A stretch of 64,000 bases of DNA, from assembly GCA_033439265.1 (NCBI GenBank), contig JAVTVX010000031.1, positions 18,024,001 through 18,088,000 of the forward strand, in the 5' to 3' direction. Position 1 is the first letter of the stretch. Each line of letters opens with the position of its first letter. Under the pieces are notes generated by a model. It saw only the letters and a program-made list of their open reading frames with translations. It was not told where the DNA came from and did no database searches. Shown here piece by piece: positions 48,048-60,193 of this stretch. The translations under genes and the position numbers were made by a program. Origin of the DNA: Dillenia suffruticosa (Eukaryota > Streptophyta > Magnoliopsida > Dilleniales > Dilleniaceae).

Positions 48048-49306
48048 TACCAATGGGCTGCAGGGTGGGCTTGCTAGAAGTAATGGACTTCAGACTACCC
48101 CATTTGAATTTTATGCTGTTGAAAATTCATTTTTAATGTAAATTTTATACTTGATTTAAAAATTCTGTTAGAGCATATTTGACAGAATTTTTTTTTCTTT
48201 TTATCTTTTCCTTTTAATAAGAAGTATAAATTAATTTCTTTTGAAATAAAGTTAAAATTTATTTGACATTTTTACTTTCAAAATTTATTTCTATAATCTT
48301 TTTTATAAATAAATTATTTGATAAAATATTTTTTTAAAACTCTATTTTTAATGAAATTATTATAAAAATATACACAAAGTATAATTTTTTCTTTCCATCA
48401 TCGATTGATTAAAATTTATATATTTACATTTTAAAAATAAAATATATAAGTACCAATATTTAAAATAAAAATAAATTAATTATTTTTCTAAACTATTAAA
48501 ATCAAATTTTTTATAAATATAAAATCATTTTTATATAACATAAAGAATTTAGAAATTTCATAAAGAGTCAAGATTTGCAAGAAATGAGGGTGGATGAACA
48601 TATTTTTGGTATGGACATATTTAAAATTTCGCATAAATTAATTGAGGATACAAATGAAATAAAAAAATTATGGTTTCAGAAAAATTAGCGTATAAAAAAA
48701 AGAGAAGAAAAAACTCCTATCAAGAGTGTCTCCTTTAAAACAACATTTTTTATTTTTTCTTCATAAAAAACCTAGTTTTAATGAGGAAAAAATTGCATTT
48801 GGCAGAATTTCTCCATACAAGCACTTAGTATGAGATCTTTTAGTTTTGCATTTAATTTTTATTCCCTAAGATTTAATTATTATTGTAGAAAAGATTTTCT
48901 TATTTAAGTTATTAACTTAAATCTATAAATAGGCAGCTTTATATTCAATAAAATAAGTGAACTTCAACCAATTTTGATGCTCTCTTTTTCTATAGGGTTT
49001 TCATTATTGGGATTGACTTGAGAAGTATAACAAAGTTTATTATACATTAGACGAATATCAGATGATCGGATGAGTGGTAGGTAGTCAGAAAAGCTAACAT
49101 TGTCGTAGAAATTCAAATGATTGTTGCATGGGTTTTTGGTGATGCGTGTGGGAGTGTGGAAGGGAACTCTAATATTGTAATAAAAAAATTTTGAATTTTG
49201 ATACCATGTTAAAAAAATTTAAACATAAGATCACTATAATAATATGAAACCATAATGATCCATATAATTTATAATTTATTATAATAATATTATTTTTTTC
49301 CATAAT
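48048..49306. other. AT-rich intergenic DNA
   Basis: Nothing is recognised beyond A/T runs. The short ORF 47950-48141 spans the SINE and is not a gene. Confidence 0.55.
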
Positions 49307-49754
49307 GTCCATGAATATTGATGACCATATAATTTATAATTATGAGATTTCTGTTTGATAAAAAGATAAGATAATAAAATAACTGATAATTGTATTAATA
49401 TTTGTTAGTTTAGTGATTGAATATATGTACTGTTTAAATAATATTTCGAATTTAAATCTTATTTATGTTAAAAATAAAAAATAATAGAGTCACAAATCTA
49501 TATCGGTACGAATATTCACGAGATCGTAAAAGACGCGATTATTAAATATGTTTCAGCCTCATTTGGGTAGCTTTTTTTTTGTACTTATCATTGGTATTTG
49601 AAATCATATTTCAATTAATTTATCTCAAACATATGCTGTAATCTTATTTAGAGGCAGCTCTCCCGCCTCATCTGTGTGGCTTTCGGTATCAAGAAAATAA
49701 AACTATAAAATTGCTTTGGTTTAGTTGAATATAATATTATATCTCTTAATCAAA

Positions 49755-49890
49755 ACTCTGATTTTGATTGGTGATTTGAATATGGAGTAAATTACGTTGG
49801 AATGATAACCCTCTAAATAGGCCACTGCAAGAGTCGAATCGTATTAATCAAAATATAATTAGATATCGATTGGTGTAGCAAAAATAAATA
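49755..49890 (+). mobile_element. AT-rich SINE-like repeat, diverged copy
   Basis: It keeps TCGAATCGTATTAATCAAAA, ATATAATTAGATATCGATTGG and an AAAATAAATAAATAAATAA tail. The 5' half is weak. Confidence 0.4.
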
Positions 49891-49994
49891 AATAAATAAA
49901 ACTGTCAAGAATTTGTCATATTTGGTTGGACCAAATTATGGCTCACATCATGACCTATAAGATTAGCATAAGAGCCACATATACCTTTTATTTG

Positions 49995-50190
49995 ACCAAC
50001 ACTTGTTGATGTAGGTGGGATAGACACTTTCGTCCCTTAACTGGACTGGGAATTCGACTCTCCCTAAGTACAGAAAAAACAATATTAGGAGATCAGCCCC
50101 CAAAATGGACCCTACAGCGATTGATCCAAATTAGTTTGGATAAAACTCTGGATATTAAGTGGTGACTAAGTTAAGGTACCAAATATATAT
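49995..50190 (+). mobile_element. tRNA-type SINE, copy S3, with 16-bp target duplication
   Basis: Flanks ATATACCTTTTATTTG (49979-49994) and ATATACCTTTCATTTG (50191-50206) differ at one base. The body reads AACACTTGTTGATGTAGGTG, GGGAATTCGACTCTCCC, AGTACAGAAAAAACAAT, TTGATCCAAATTAGTTTGG and ends GGTACCAAATATATATAT. The equivalent place in copy 1 (about 40452-40472) has no insertion. Confidence 0.85.
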
Positions 50191-50388
50191 ATATACCTTT
50201 CATTTGGTGGGGGCCCATCCCACATTTTGCCGAAGGCTTCATGGGCTTGGACCGAAATCCTTCAAAGTTCCCTCCTTTCATATGTCTCAGTTTTATGGGC
50301 TGGCTTTAACTCTGGTCCGTTTCTCAATACAGTTAAAATTAGAGGGCTTTCTAGGTGTTGGTGCCAAAAATTTGGTCACTCGCAATAG

Positions 50389-50590
50389 ATTTTTTTTTTT
50401 TTTGGTACATTAACTTGGTCACTGTTCATTATTTAAAGTTTTGTCTCCATTAATTTAGATCGACTGTTACAGGGTCTATTTTGGGAGTGGGTCTCTCAAT
50501 ATTGTTTTTTCCGTATTCAGAGGAAGTCAAACTCGCTACTCAGTTAAAAAATGAAAATATTTATCACACTTACACTAATAAGTGTCGGTA
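50389..50590 (-). mobile_element. tRNA-type SINE, copy S4
   Basis: On the minus strand it ends GGTACC-like (TGTACC) plus a long A run (T run 50390-50403 on plus). The body keeps TACGGAAAAAACAATATTGA and ACACTTATTAGTGTAAGTG. Flanks GGTCACTCGCAATAGAT and GTAGTCACTCTAGATGC share a degenerate target duplication. Copy 1 has no insertion at the matching place near 40955. Confidence 0.75.
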
Positions 50591-50821
50591 GTCACTCTAG
50601 ATGCTCATAGGAAAGTGAGGTAGTCTCTAAGGTGAGAATTTAACTTTAAAAGAAGTTAATTACAAATGAATAAAAAAATTATAATTATTTGATATTTTAA
50701 TAGTTTTATAGTAACAAATTTATCGTATAGAGATTACAAACCCTTTTTGTTGAAATTTTTATTGTGAATTGATTAGTAGAATTGAGATAGAACAGTTGGT
50801 AATCGTGGGTGCTAGGGTTAT

Positions 50822-51200
50822 CTAAATTGCATGAAAATAAAAATAGAAAAATGAAAACGAATAAGAAATGATATAAGAAAATGGTATTTTGTAAGAATAC
50901 GAGAAATAAAAATATGAATAGATGCATACATATAAAAATATACAGATTTTTATATAAATATTAATTATTTTATGAAAATGATATAATAGTTATCTTTTAT
51001 AATAAAAATATAAAATGATCAAATATATAATTATAAATTTTTAGACAAATAATATAAAAATAAAAATTATAATTAAATAAACAAATAATTTATTAAATAT
51101 GAAAAATATATAAATATAAAAAAAATAATTTTTATATAAATATTAATTAATTTAATGTGTTAAAATATTTCAAAAATAGAAACTATTTTAAAAACAAGAA
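50822..51200. repeat. AT-rich dispersed repeat (partner of 24556-24800)
   Basis: It shares GAAAATAAAAATAGAAAAAT, GAAATGATATAAGAAAATGG, AAATAATTTATTAAATATGA and TTTTTATATAAATATTAATT with 24556-24800 in order. It lies inside duplication copy 2 but is absent from copy 1, so it looks like a later insertion. Confidence 0.5.
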
Positions 51201-51432
51201 AAAATTAATACCGAGAAATTTCGTATATTATAGCTGGTTATAGCAATACTCAGAGAGTTGCATCGCTAACCCTTTCCCTAAGCTAAAGAAAAATATATAA
51301 ATCACCTAACTAACACATAAGAAAAATAAGGAATAACAAACGGGAAATGATAGCAAGCAAGAACTAAGTTCAAGATAACTTTGAATGAACTTTCAACAAA
51401 GGGCTTATGTCAGCTTTGGAAAAATAGCCCGC

Positions 51433-51720
51433 ACAAACTCCTCGAAGATCAAGTGCTATGACGTGGCCAGACTGATTGTCACACTGAATTCCTCTCTACT
51501 GACAACAATCTGAACTCTTTTCTTCTAGACTGCCCCATGAAGACAGATCCATGCAGCTGTCACTAACATTGAGCCTGCGCTTGAACTCATGGAGGGTCTC
51601 TCTCCCTCTATGCACCTCACATTGCTGGACCCTGTAACAGATGAATTACTGTATCCAACTGATGTTCTTCTCATGCATTCACCCACCATAACAACTTGTA
51701 GTAAAATTACTAAGAAAGGA
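51433..51720 (-). pseudogene. Truncated RLP gene fragment (5' end only)
   Basis: It is closely similar to 44958-45250, the start of the intact RLP gene: signal peptide (FLVILLQVVMVGECMR), NSSVTGSSNVRCIEGER, and the LRRNT CQ...GIQCDNQSGHV region. The frame shifts after CIEGER because the GA-rich stretch differs in length from the intact copy. LRRs, island, membrane helix and tail are absent. It is a dead copy left by the segmental duplication, in the same orientation as the intact gene about 6.5 kb away. Confidence 0.92.
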
Positions 51721-51760
51721 GGTGAGTCCAACAAATTTATTTCTTGGTATAAATATATAG

Positions 51761-53710
51761 CCATCTTTTTGGAAAAATAGTGGATGATATCTCTATTTAA
51801 TAATAAAAATAATAAAAGGAGAGTATTTTTTGAGAAGGTTTTGAAAAGCCTATCCATTCTATTCCCATATTTTAATCGATGGGTTTTGATGACCAAATAC
51901 CTTCCGTAGTTGAGTGCCCACTTTGCATATTCAATTGACTCAACAGCCAAATCAAGCAATTTCTTCTTCTATTTTTCTAATTTAGGCCCCATTAAATAAA
52001 ATTGGAACGCCATCTTCATAGCCTCCATGATTTACGATTCACACTAACTACTAATTTTATTTTCATTTAATTCATGTCTTAAAATTTTAAATTCATTTGA
52101 ATTTACAAATTTTGTTAAGACAAAAAAATCTAATTTTTATTAGCACTTAGATTTGTAATCTCATTTTTGCTAATATTTCAAATTAAACTATAATATGAGA
52201 ATATTTCAACTAATTTATTATATAAATAAAGAAAAATATATAATATAGTGGGCAGCAAATATTTTCATGTTAGTAATCCTACATGATAGTTATCAAATTA
52301 AATTTTGGTGACCTATGAAAGGAAGAGCTCATGATTAATTAATGTAAGATTTGCAAGTTTAATATATTCTCTAAAAGCACAAAAAAAAAACAATTAGAAT
52401 GACTTTCTGAGACACCATTGTAAATTCTTGAATTGCTTGGTAAGAAACAAAGCAAACAAACGAAAGCAAATCTCTACATGTTTTGTCTTTTGTGCTTCTT
52501 CCTATATTGCCAAACGTAAAAACCATAAAACACAAACATAGCATTTTAAAATTAAGAAATACAAGTTAAAATTTTCTATAATTAAAACTATTAATTATCA
52601 TTTCATCTGGGTAGAGAACAAAACTTGAAACAGAGCATAAAACCCTCCATATAACGCTCCATATGTATTGTCTCGTGTTCTTCCAATAGTGCTTGTACTT
52701 GTGACAATGGCTCGAATAAGAGAGAGAGAGAGAGGGGGAGGGAGGTACCATCAGAGATATAAACAATAAATACAAATAAAATATAAAATTTATTATCTTA
52801 TATTTTCATTTCATAAAAAAAAAAACTTATATCAATAATTTTTTTTAATTAATAATGATTAAAATTGTGCTCTACAATAATAGTATTAAAAAAATAGCCC
52901 TCTCTTTCCAAACAAGTTGCAAGGTCTTAAAAATTTTAAATCAATACATAAGCATACATGGTCAATAATATATCAAATAGTTTTTTTTTTTTAACAAAAT
53001 AATTTTGAATCCTAATAATAATTATAAATTATTTAATAATTGTATGAGAAAGTTCACTTCTATCGTGTAACATAGTACATACATATTGTGCTAATGAGTA
53101 TTCCATTTCTCTTAGAGGTTTCAAATTTGATCATCTCTTATGTACTTAAAAAAAATAAAACCTACATACTTTTTAATAAAAAAAATTTAAATCTTATAAA
53201 AAAATTTTAATAAGAATAACTTAAAAATTAAGATGTATAATAAATTTATAAGAACAAACTTAAATATCAGTAATTTAAAAAATTTCAGAGTTATATATAT
53301 GTATGCATGCATGCATACATGTATGCATGTTATTCAATTCACATATAAGAAAAAAAAATAAATTTATTAAAAAGATAAATAAATTAGTTTACGAGAAAAG
53401 ATTAAGACCATAAAAGATTTTCAATAGGAATTATAAATATTATTTAATTAATATACTGCATAAAATTATTTATAATTAATAATATATGATATAAATTTTA
53501 AATTTAATTATTTATTGGAGTTAAATAAAAATATTAAAAATTACAAAAATTTTTGAACCTCAGTCGCACCTAGTGCGGTCGGAGATTTAGGGAGATGACA
53601 TTTTGACACTCTTTAGTCTTTTATTTTATATTTTAAGTTGTGGAGTTGGAAGATGACTTTGAGATTAGCCTTGGAGGTAGAAATTTTCAAATGAATGGGA
53701 AAATGAATGC
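51761..53710. other. AT-rich intergenic DNA
   Basis: No gene is supportable. It contains a short self-complementary ATGCATGC/ATGTATGC tract at about 53298-53330. The last 130 bases resemble the DNA just right of the solo LTR (56221-56350). Confidence 0.55.
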
Positions 53711-53715
53711 CATTT

Positions 53716-56218
53716 TGTGACACCGGACCCCACAAAAAAAAAATAAATCTAAATTAAGTGGGAAAATCACTTTCTCAATTTCTCTCATTCTCTCCCTCTC
53801 CCGATTTTTCCTCTCTCACGAATTCTCTCTCCCTCAGTCACTCTCCCTCTCTGTTTCTCTTTCTCCCAATCTCTCCACCATCTCTCTCTCTCTCTCTCTA
53901 TCTCTCCCTCTCTCACTGATCTCTCTCTCTCCTGCGGGCGCTGCACAGCCCGCAGCGCGCGGTTTCCCTCCCGCGCTGCTACAGCCCGCGGGCACAGCGG
54001 CTCCGGCTCGCGAGCAGCTCCGTCTCGCGAACGCTCCAATGCGCACCGGCTGCGACTCCTCTCCCTCGCGCGCGAACAGCCCACTGCTTCTCTCCCTCAC
54101 CTGTTCGCGTGCTGCCCTCTGCCGAGACACTTGCTGCAACCCCACAAGAGACCCCAGCTCGGTAGTCATCGGTAATCCCTCGAGAACTCTAGCTGAGATT
54201 TCAATTCATCCCTGTATATGTGGTATGAATTTTCGATTGATATATTCTAGGGTTTCAATTTCCTTTGGTGATTGAATCTAAATACTAAATTTTACTTCAA
54301 TTCGGAAGCATTTCAGGTCTCGAATTAAATCGAACAGCGCACGAAGGTTTGGTAGGCAAATGCGAAAACCCTAGGTCTGAATCTGCGCTCCTTTCTCTGC
54401 ACAGGTAAGGGCTAATTTCTGAAAATAACTCTAAGATTGCGAAATAATTGCAATATGGTAGAATTGGAATGTATGTCCATGAATTGGAAAAATTAGAAGA
54501 AACTAAGACTATGTTAATTTAAGAAAATCTAGGAGAGTTGTGAATATGAATTTTATAAAGATGTAAATGGCGATAAAATTGGTAAAATGAAGATAAGAAT
54601 AAGAAAATGTTAGAAATGAGGGTTAAACAAAATTAGGAAAGTTTGTGAACCCTTGAGTTTGGAGGAGAAATGACTTGAGAATTGTTATGGTTACTTCAGG
54701 ACAATCCATTGGAGTTTGAAAGGAGATTTCTTGAGTATGGATAGGGTGTAGGGAGTGAATACCTTCTCTAGAGGTGAGTGGATGAATGAGAAACCTGTTT
54801 TAAAATTGTTTTATAAATGATTTTCGAAAGATTTTACGTGATTTATGTGAATTGTTTTGTGATTGTGGGCTGTCTGAACTGAATTATAAAGTATAAATGC
54901 ATCCATTGTGTTTAAAAATGATTCCGTGTCATATGTTATTTGATATTACTCTATACATTGATTTGGCATGAGATTGTTGATTATTTGATGGAAAATTATG
55001 GCATATTGCTTGTGAACTGGATTGATTTAGAAATGAAAGGTGCCGCAGATGACTATAGTCATATTCCCACCACGGAGCGATTCGACGGGGTGGCGTGGTT
55101 TGGGGTTTGGATGTGCAGGGGAGTTAGACGTCCCTCCCTCTGCCGAAGTCGTACTATATCTGGTGCACCCCGGTGAGGTACGAGCCAACGCCAAGGTAGG
55201 AGGTTTGTTTTGAGACATTGGATAGAAAAACCTTTGGCGGAATTTCGTCTGGGTTTGGCCGCCCTAAGACAGAAGTGTTTTTAGATAGAAGCTCAAGATT
55301 TTCTGAAATGATAATTGACATGGATACATATTTTACAAATTGTGATTTATTGAAATATTTTATACATATGAACTGTTATTTATGAGATATGCTTCGACTG
55401 CCCCACATTTACCCCTTATTTATGAACACAATCACACCATTGCACTCCACTCACTGAGTATACTTCTATACTCACCCCTCTCTTCCCCTTTTTCAGAGGA
55501 GACTTAGTTGGGAGACTACTCGACGGAGATTGTACAGTATTTTTGCGGATTGTATAGGTATTTGGCACATGCAGGGTTACCTTTGGAGATTTATAGATCT
55601 CAAATCATGGAAAGGGAAGACTGTACATCCCCTGCCGCGCGGATTTCATTGATACTGGCCGAGTTGTTGGCAAGTATTGATAAAATCCGCTGATTTTTGA
55701 TTTGTTCTTTATTATCTTAATTACTCGATTATTTTTGTAAAACCGTTTATATCTGTATCGGGACATTTGAACTGTAAATCTTAATTTCGATACTTTTCTC
55801 TGATTTTGTGAAGTTCTGTACAACTCATACCGTTAGGACTCTACCGATACTGGCTTGTCTTTCTCAGGTAAGTGTTGGTAAAATCTGACGGCTATATTTT
55901 GGGACTTCTTGTTTGTCACACGCTTCATTGAGGTGAAAATTCTGAATGGCTAGGATGGCCGCATCGCATGCATGCTTGTACAGGATCCCACTCCCCGACG
56001 TGTGTCAATGTGTGTGTTTGAATTTTAAGGGATGAGCTGGATGGGCTACTTGCGTGTGTATTGTTATATGATTTCATGTCTTGAAGAGTCTCATGTTTTC
56101 GATAATTTATTATAAATTTGATAGCCTTGCGGAGTCCCGGTATACGGGGAGGTTCTGTCCGTGTATCGAGACGACGCGACGGTTGTTGCGTGGTCGATCC
56201 GAGGATCGGGGCGTGACA
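53716..56218 (+). mobile_element. Solo LTR (gypsy family of 1-6096), plus orientation
   Basis: It starts TGTGACACCGG and ends GGGGCGTGACA (TG...CA). Perfect 5-bp target duplication CATTT at 53711-53715 and 56219-56223. No internal element sequence is adjacent, so it is a solo LTR. The two ends and patches such as the reverse complement of GCCACCCCGTCGGGTCGC match the LTRs at 3689-6096 and 57041-59394; the middle is more diverged, suggesting a related subfamily. A CT-rich leader with CT microsatellite lies at 53880-53935. It is 2503 bp. Confidence 0.92.
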
Positions 56219-57040
56219 CATTTTTTTTTGACACTCATTTTGACTTTAGCCATGGAGTTGGAAGAGGACTCAAAATGTCGATTCCGCTCCGTTTCCCATT
56301 TCCATTTGCGAGAAGAAAGGCAACAAAGAAATGAATGCCATGAACTCCAATAACGCTTCGTTTTGTATTGTGAGATAGTAATTATAAACAATGTTTGGTG
56401 TTTTGGTTTTGCAGTAAATTTGAGACATCGCTTCATTTTACTAAAAATTATAATGAAAGGAAATATTTTATATTGTAAAATTATAATAATATATATATTA
56501 TGTATTTTTATATATTTGAAGCTACGGAATTTCTCATTCTAGAACTTTGTTGGGTCATTGATCTCACAAACACGACAGCATGCTCAAATCAGGCTCTACA
56601 AATTTCTTTTGAAAGGGAATTGAAATTGAAATTCATATCATTAGAAGTAAGAATTGTGATGAGAGAAGGAAAACCGTGAGTGGGATTTCACTATCGTTAC
56701 TAAAGAAGGGGTTGCTTCCTCTCTCTCTCTCTCTCTCTAAGCAAGAGAAAGCCGATGATGAGCACAGCAAGTACCTGAAGGTATTGTCTCCATTGATTTG
56801 AGTCGTTCTCCATTGAAGCTCTGTGAGTGGTGGAGTGAGATGTGAGCAATTACTGTTTTTGGGGAGAGGAAGAAGAAGAAGAAGAAGAAGAAGAAGAAGA
56901 AGAAGAAGAAGAAGAAGAAGAAGAAGAAGAAGAAGAAGAAGAAGAGTGAGGAAGGGTTTGTTGAAGCCAACACACGACGTCGTCGTTTTGGGATCTGCAA
57001 GTGAAGCTCGGTCAACGAGAAAAACTTTAGACAGGAAAGA
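56219..57040. other. 822-bp island between two solo LTRs, with (GAA)n
   Basis: It contains a CT run (56717-56739) and a GAA microsatellite of about 80 bases (56865-56945). Minus-strand ORFs 56633-57166 and 56737-57015 are poly-Leu and poly-Phe translations of the GAA tract and run into the LTR, so they are not genes. No coding exon was recognised. Confidence 0.6.
56865..56945. repeat. (GAA)n microsatellite
   Basis: About 27 uninterrupted GAA/AAG units. Its length suggests it is polymorphic. Confidence 0.92.
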
Positions 57041-59336
57041 TGTCACGCCCCGATTCTCGGATCGACCACGCAACAGCCGCCGCGTTGTCTCGGTACACGG
57101 GCAGAACCTCCCCTTATACCGGGACTCCGCAAGGCTACAAATCAGTTCAAAACTCATCCAATACACCCTCCATCAGAAATGGGAAAAATCATATGACAAT
57201 ACACATATAAAGGACCCATCCGGTCCATCCCTGTACACACAAGCATGCATCGACACGCGAATGGGGCGGGGGTTCCTGTACATGCATACATGCAAAAATT
57301 GACAATTCCAGCCATTCCAGAATTCTCAGCATAATTAAAATATTTAAAACAAAGAAGTCCCAAATCATAATCGCAGGATTTTACTAACACTTGCATGAAG
57401 AAACGAGCTAGCGTCAGTAAAATCCAAGTGGTATGAGATGTACAGAACTTCACAAATCCAAAAGAAAGTATCGAAATTCAGCATTTCAATCCAAATATTC
57501 CATATGAGAGTTTAAAAGAAAATGAACAAGTTCCGTACAAACCATGTAAGGATTCCATCAATACTTGCTCTTATATATGAAACAAGTATTAATTTAATCC
57601 ATACTAAAAGAATTATACAAGTCTTTCATTCCATGGAATTCAAAATCAACCCAAAATGAACTTGCATTTCTATGTACCTACACAAGTCAGCGGAATAAAT
57701 CTTCCGCAGCTCCAATTTCTGCAGCAGATCTAAACTTCCTCTGAAAATGTTAAAGAGAGGGGTGAGTATTAGGAAATACTCAGTGAGCGGAGTGCAATGG
57801 TATAATTGTGTGATAAATGAGGGGTGAATGTGGGAGTGTCAAAGTATATCTCAAATAACATTTCATATATGTCGAAACATTTTTCAATAAATCAGATAAT
57901 TCGCAAAGTATGCATCCACATCAAGTATTCTTTCAAAAAAATCACAAGGGTCCCATCGAAATTACTTCCGTCTTGCGTTTGGCCGAACCAAGACGAAAGC
58001 CCGCCAAGAGGTTTTTCCATTTCAGTATTTCAAACACTACCCCCTTCCTTGGCGTTGGCTCGGACCTCCCCGGGGTGCAATCCAGATAGTCCGACGTGGC
58101 AGAGAAGAGGCCGCGTATACCTTTCTCGCAATAAATCCCAACCACGCCACCCCGTCGGGTCGCTCCGTGGAGGGAATGACTATAGCCATTAACTACTAGC
58201 ACCATGCATTTATCAAATATGTCATTTCTCAAGTCATGTGTCATAATTTCTAGCAAACAATCATCAATTTCATGTCATAACAATTTATAGAGCAACATCA
58301 AATTACACATGGCACATATGTATTTATAAATACAATGGATGCATTCATGTTTCACAATTCAGTCCGGACATCCCACGATCACAAAACAATTGATATAAAA
58401 CATGAAAAATCTTACAAAATCATTTATAAAACAATTTTAAACTCATTTGCTCATTTATAACACAACGGACCATCCACTCATCTTCTAGGGAGGGTATCCA
58501 CTCCCTATGCCCTATCGATACTCAAGAAATCTCCTTTCAAGCTCCAAAAAAGGTCAACCTAGACCAATAATCCACAATTTCAATTCAAATTTCAAGGAAA
58601 TCTATCCTAATCGACTCAACAAGTTTCTAATTTCATCAAACACGTTTCTTTCGAATTGATCAATCTAAATTCATGTAGAATTTAGACGAAACCCTAGAAA
58701 TTACATATCAAATGTCAAAAATGCATTTTAATCGTATCTAACATACATCCTAAATATATACAAGATCTCTTACACTAAATTCACTCGATTTATCGAAAGG
58801 ATTTAAATTTCCCTCACCTATGGTTTCCGTAGCTTGCAGCCCTAGCGTCCGCGCATCTACAACTCGGTCCAGACCCCTGTAATGTTTCCAAACCGAAGCA
58901 CACTTTAGCAATTAGCCCTAATTTCCAAGAGAATCAAAACCCCTAAACTATTAATCAGAGAATCGTTCTTACCTACGCGAGGGATGAAATGCAGGTCGCG
59001 GCCTAGGGTTTCGAATGTCTCTTGCTACTGCCGGCTTGGGCTCTTGCGAGGGCTGCGGAAGAGCTTTCGGCAGAGGGAGAGAGCAAAGCGCGCGAGTGCG
59101 CGAACAAGGAGAGGACAGCGCTACTGTCGTGCGGTCGGGAAAGGGAGAAGAGAGCTTGTTCGAGTGTGTGTGGGAGAGGAGAGAAACGGAGAGTGAAACA
59201 GAGAGTGAGGATGAGAGAGAGAGATAAAGAGAGAGAGAAAGAGAGAGTCGGGAGAGGGAGAGATTGGGGGTGAGAGATGAGAGAGAGTGACGGGAGAGAA
59301 ATGAGGGAAAGAATTGGGAAAGTGACTTTTCACTTT

Positions 59337-59374
<38 letters not shown>

Positions 59375-59394
59375 CTTTCTTTGTCGGTGCCACA
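57041..59394 (-). mobile_element. Solo LTR (gypsy family of 1-6096), minus orientation
   Basis: On plus it starts TGTCACGCCCCG and ends GGTGCCACA. Perfect 5-bp target duplication AAAGA at 57036-57040 and 59395-59399. It is closely similar to the LTR at 3689-6096 over most of its 2354 bp, in the same orientation. A long T run (about 59340-59374) sits near the right end. The exact target repeats and high similarity point to a fairly young insertion that later lost its interior by LTR-LTR recombination, a process usual for the family. Confidence 0.95.
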
Positions 59395-59399
59395 AAAGA

Positions 59400-60193
59400 C
59401 ATAAAATTCCCATGGCCATAATGGGCCTGAAACAATTTTTTTTTTCTTTTTGCCCTTCCAAATATGAGAGAGCCAAAAAATTAACCTCCAAGTGCCTCAT
59501 TTTTTTTTTTTTTTTTAATATTATGGGTAATATTATTGAAGTTTGAAGTTGCTAATTTTGTGAATGGCGAAAACTTTGCTCGTTGCTACGAATGGTTTTT
59601 GATTCTTGATTTTTTGCTTTTTTTTTTTTTCCCTAATCGATAACCTTAAGATAGCAGACTATTTTCCTTCATTAACGTGGAAAAAAAATCATGTGTTCTT
59701 TGGAGGTCCTCTTGTTGCTAATGTTCTATCTCAGCCAATGCATTCATTTTGTTGGGTTGGGTTCCTTCTATGTGTGAAGAGATCACAATATGAAACTAAC
59801 TTATCACTTAGATCACGTATATGATGTGTGTCTAGTGGATGAAAGAGTGTGATTCTTGTCTTTGATTTAGAGAGAGAGAGACAGAGCCACTTTTGTAGAG
59901 TGAGAAAGGGAAGCCTGAGAGAGAGATAAGGAAAGTGAGAAGAAAGAGAGATGGAGGTTGATACCAGAGAGATGTTGCTTCTTTTACTCTATATTTTCTT
60001 TTTAAGTGAAAATTTTCTTCATATTTTTGTGTGTTGTGGTTTTTCTCTTGATTAATTATGTTGTGACGGATTTTGATAACCTGTGTGAAGAATCCCGACA
60101 TATTTATGATTTATTTGAAGTGTTTTCATCATTTGTCATTGCTAAAATGCACCTGAGACTACCTCGAGAAAGAGGTAATACAAATAAATGTTT
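59400..60193. other. 3' flank of the cysteine protease gene
   Basis: No gene is seen. T homopolymers at about 59437-59446, 59500-59516 and 59617-59631. Part is probably the protease 3' UTR. Confidence 0.5.

Larger units (their letters stand above)
49307..50748. repeat. Segmental duplication, copy 2 (non-coding part)
   Basis: It is similar in order to 40165-41155. It carries two tRNA-type SINEs (49995-50190 and 50389-50590) that copy 1 lacks, and lacks the SINE that copy 1 has at 40547. The block continues, with gaps, to the RLP fragment at 51433-51720. Confidence 0.85.

Noticed and set aside
56633-57166. 177-codon minus ORF with poly-Leu, and the overlapping poly-Phe and poly-Arg frames
   Set aside because: They translate the GAA microsatellite and continue into a solo LTR; no domain is present.
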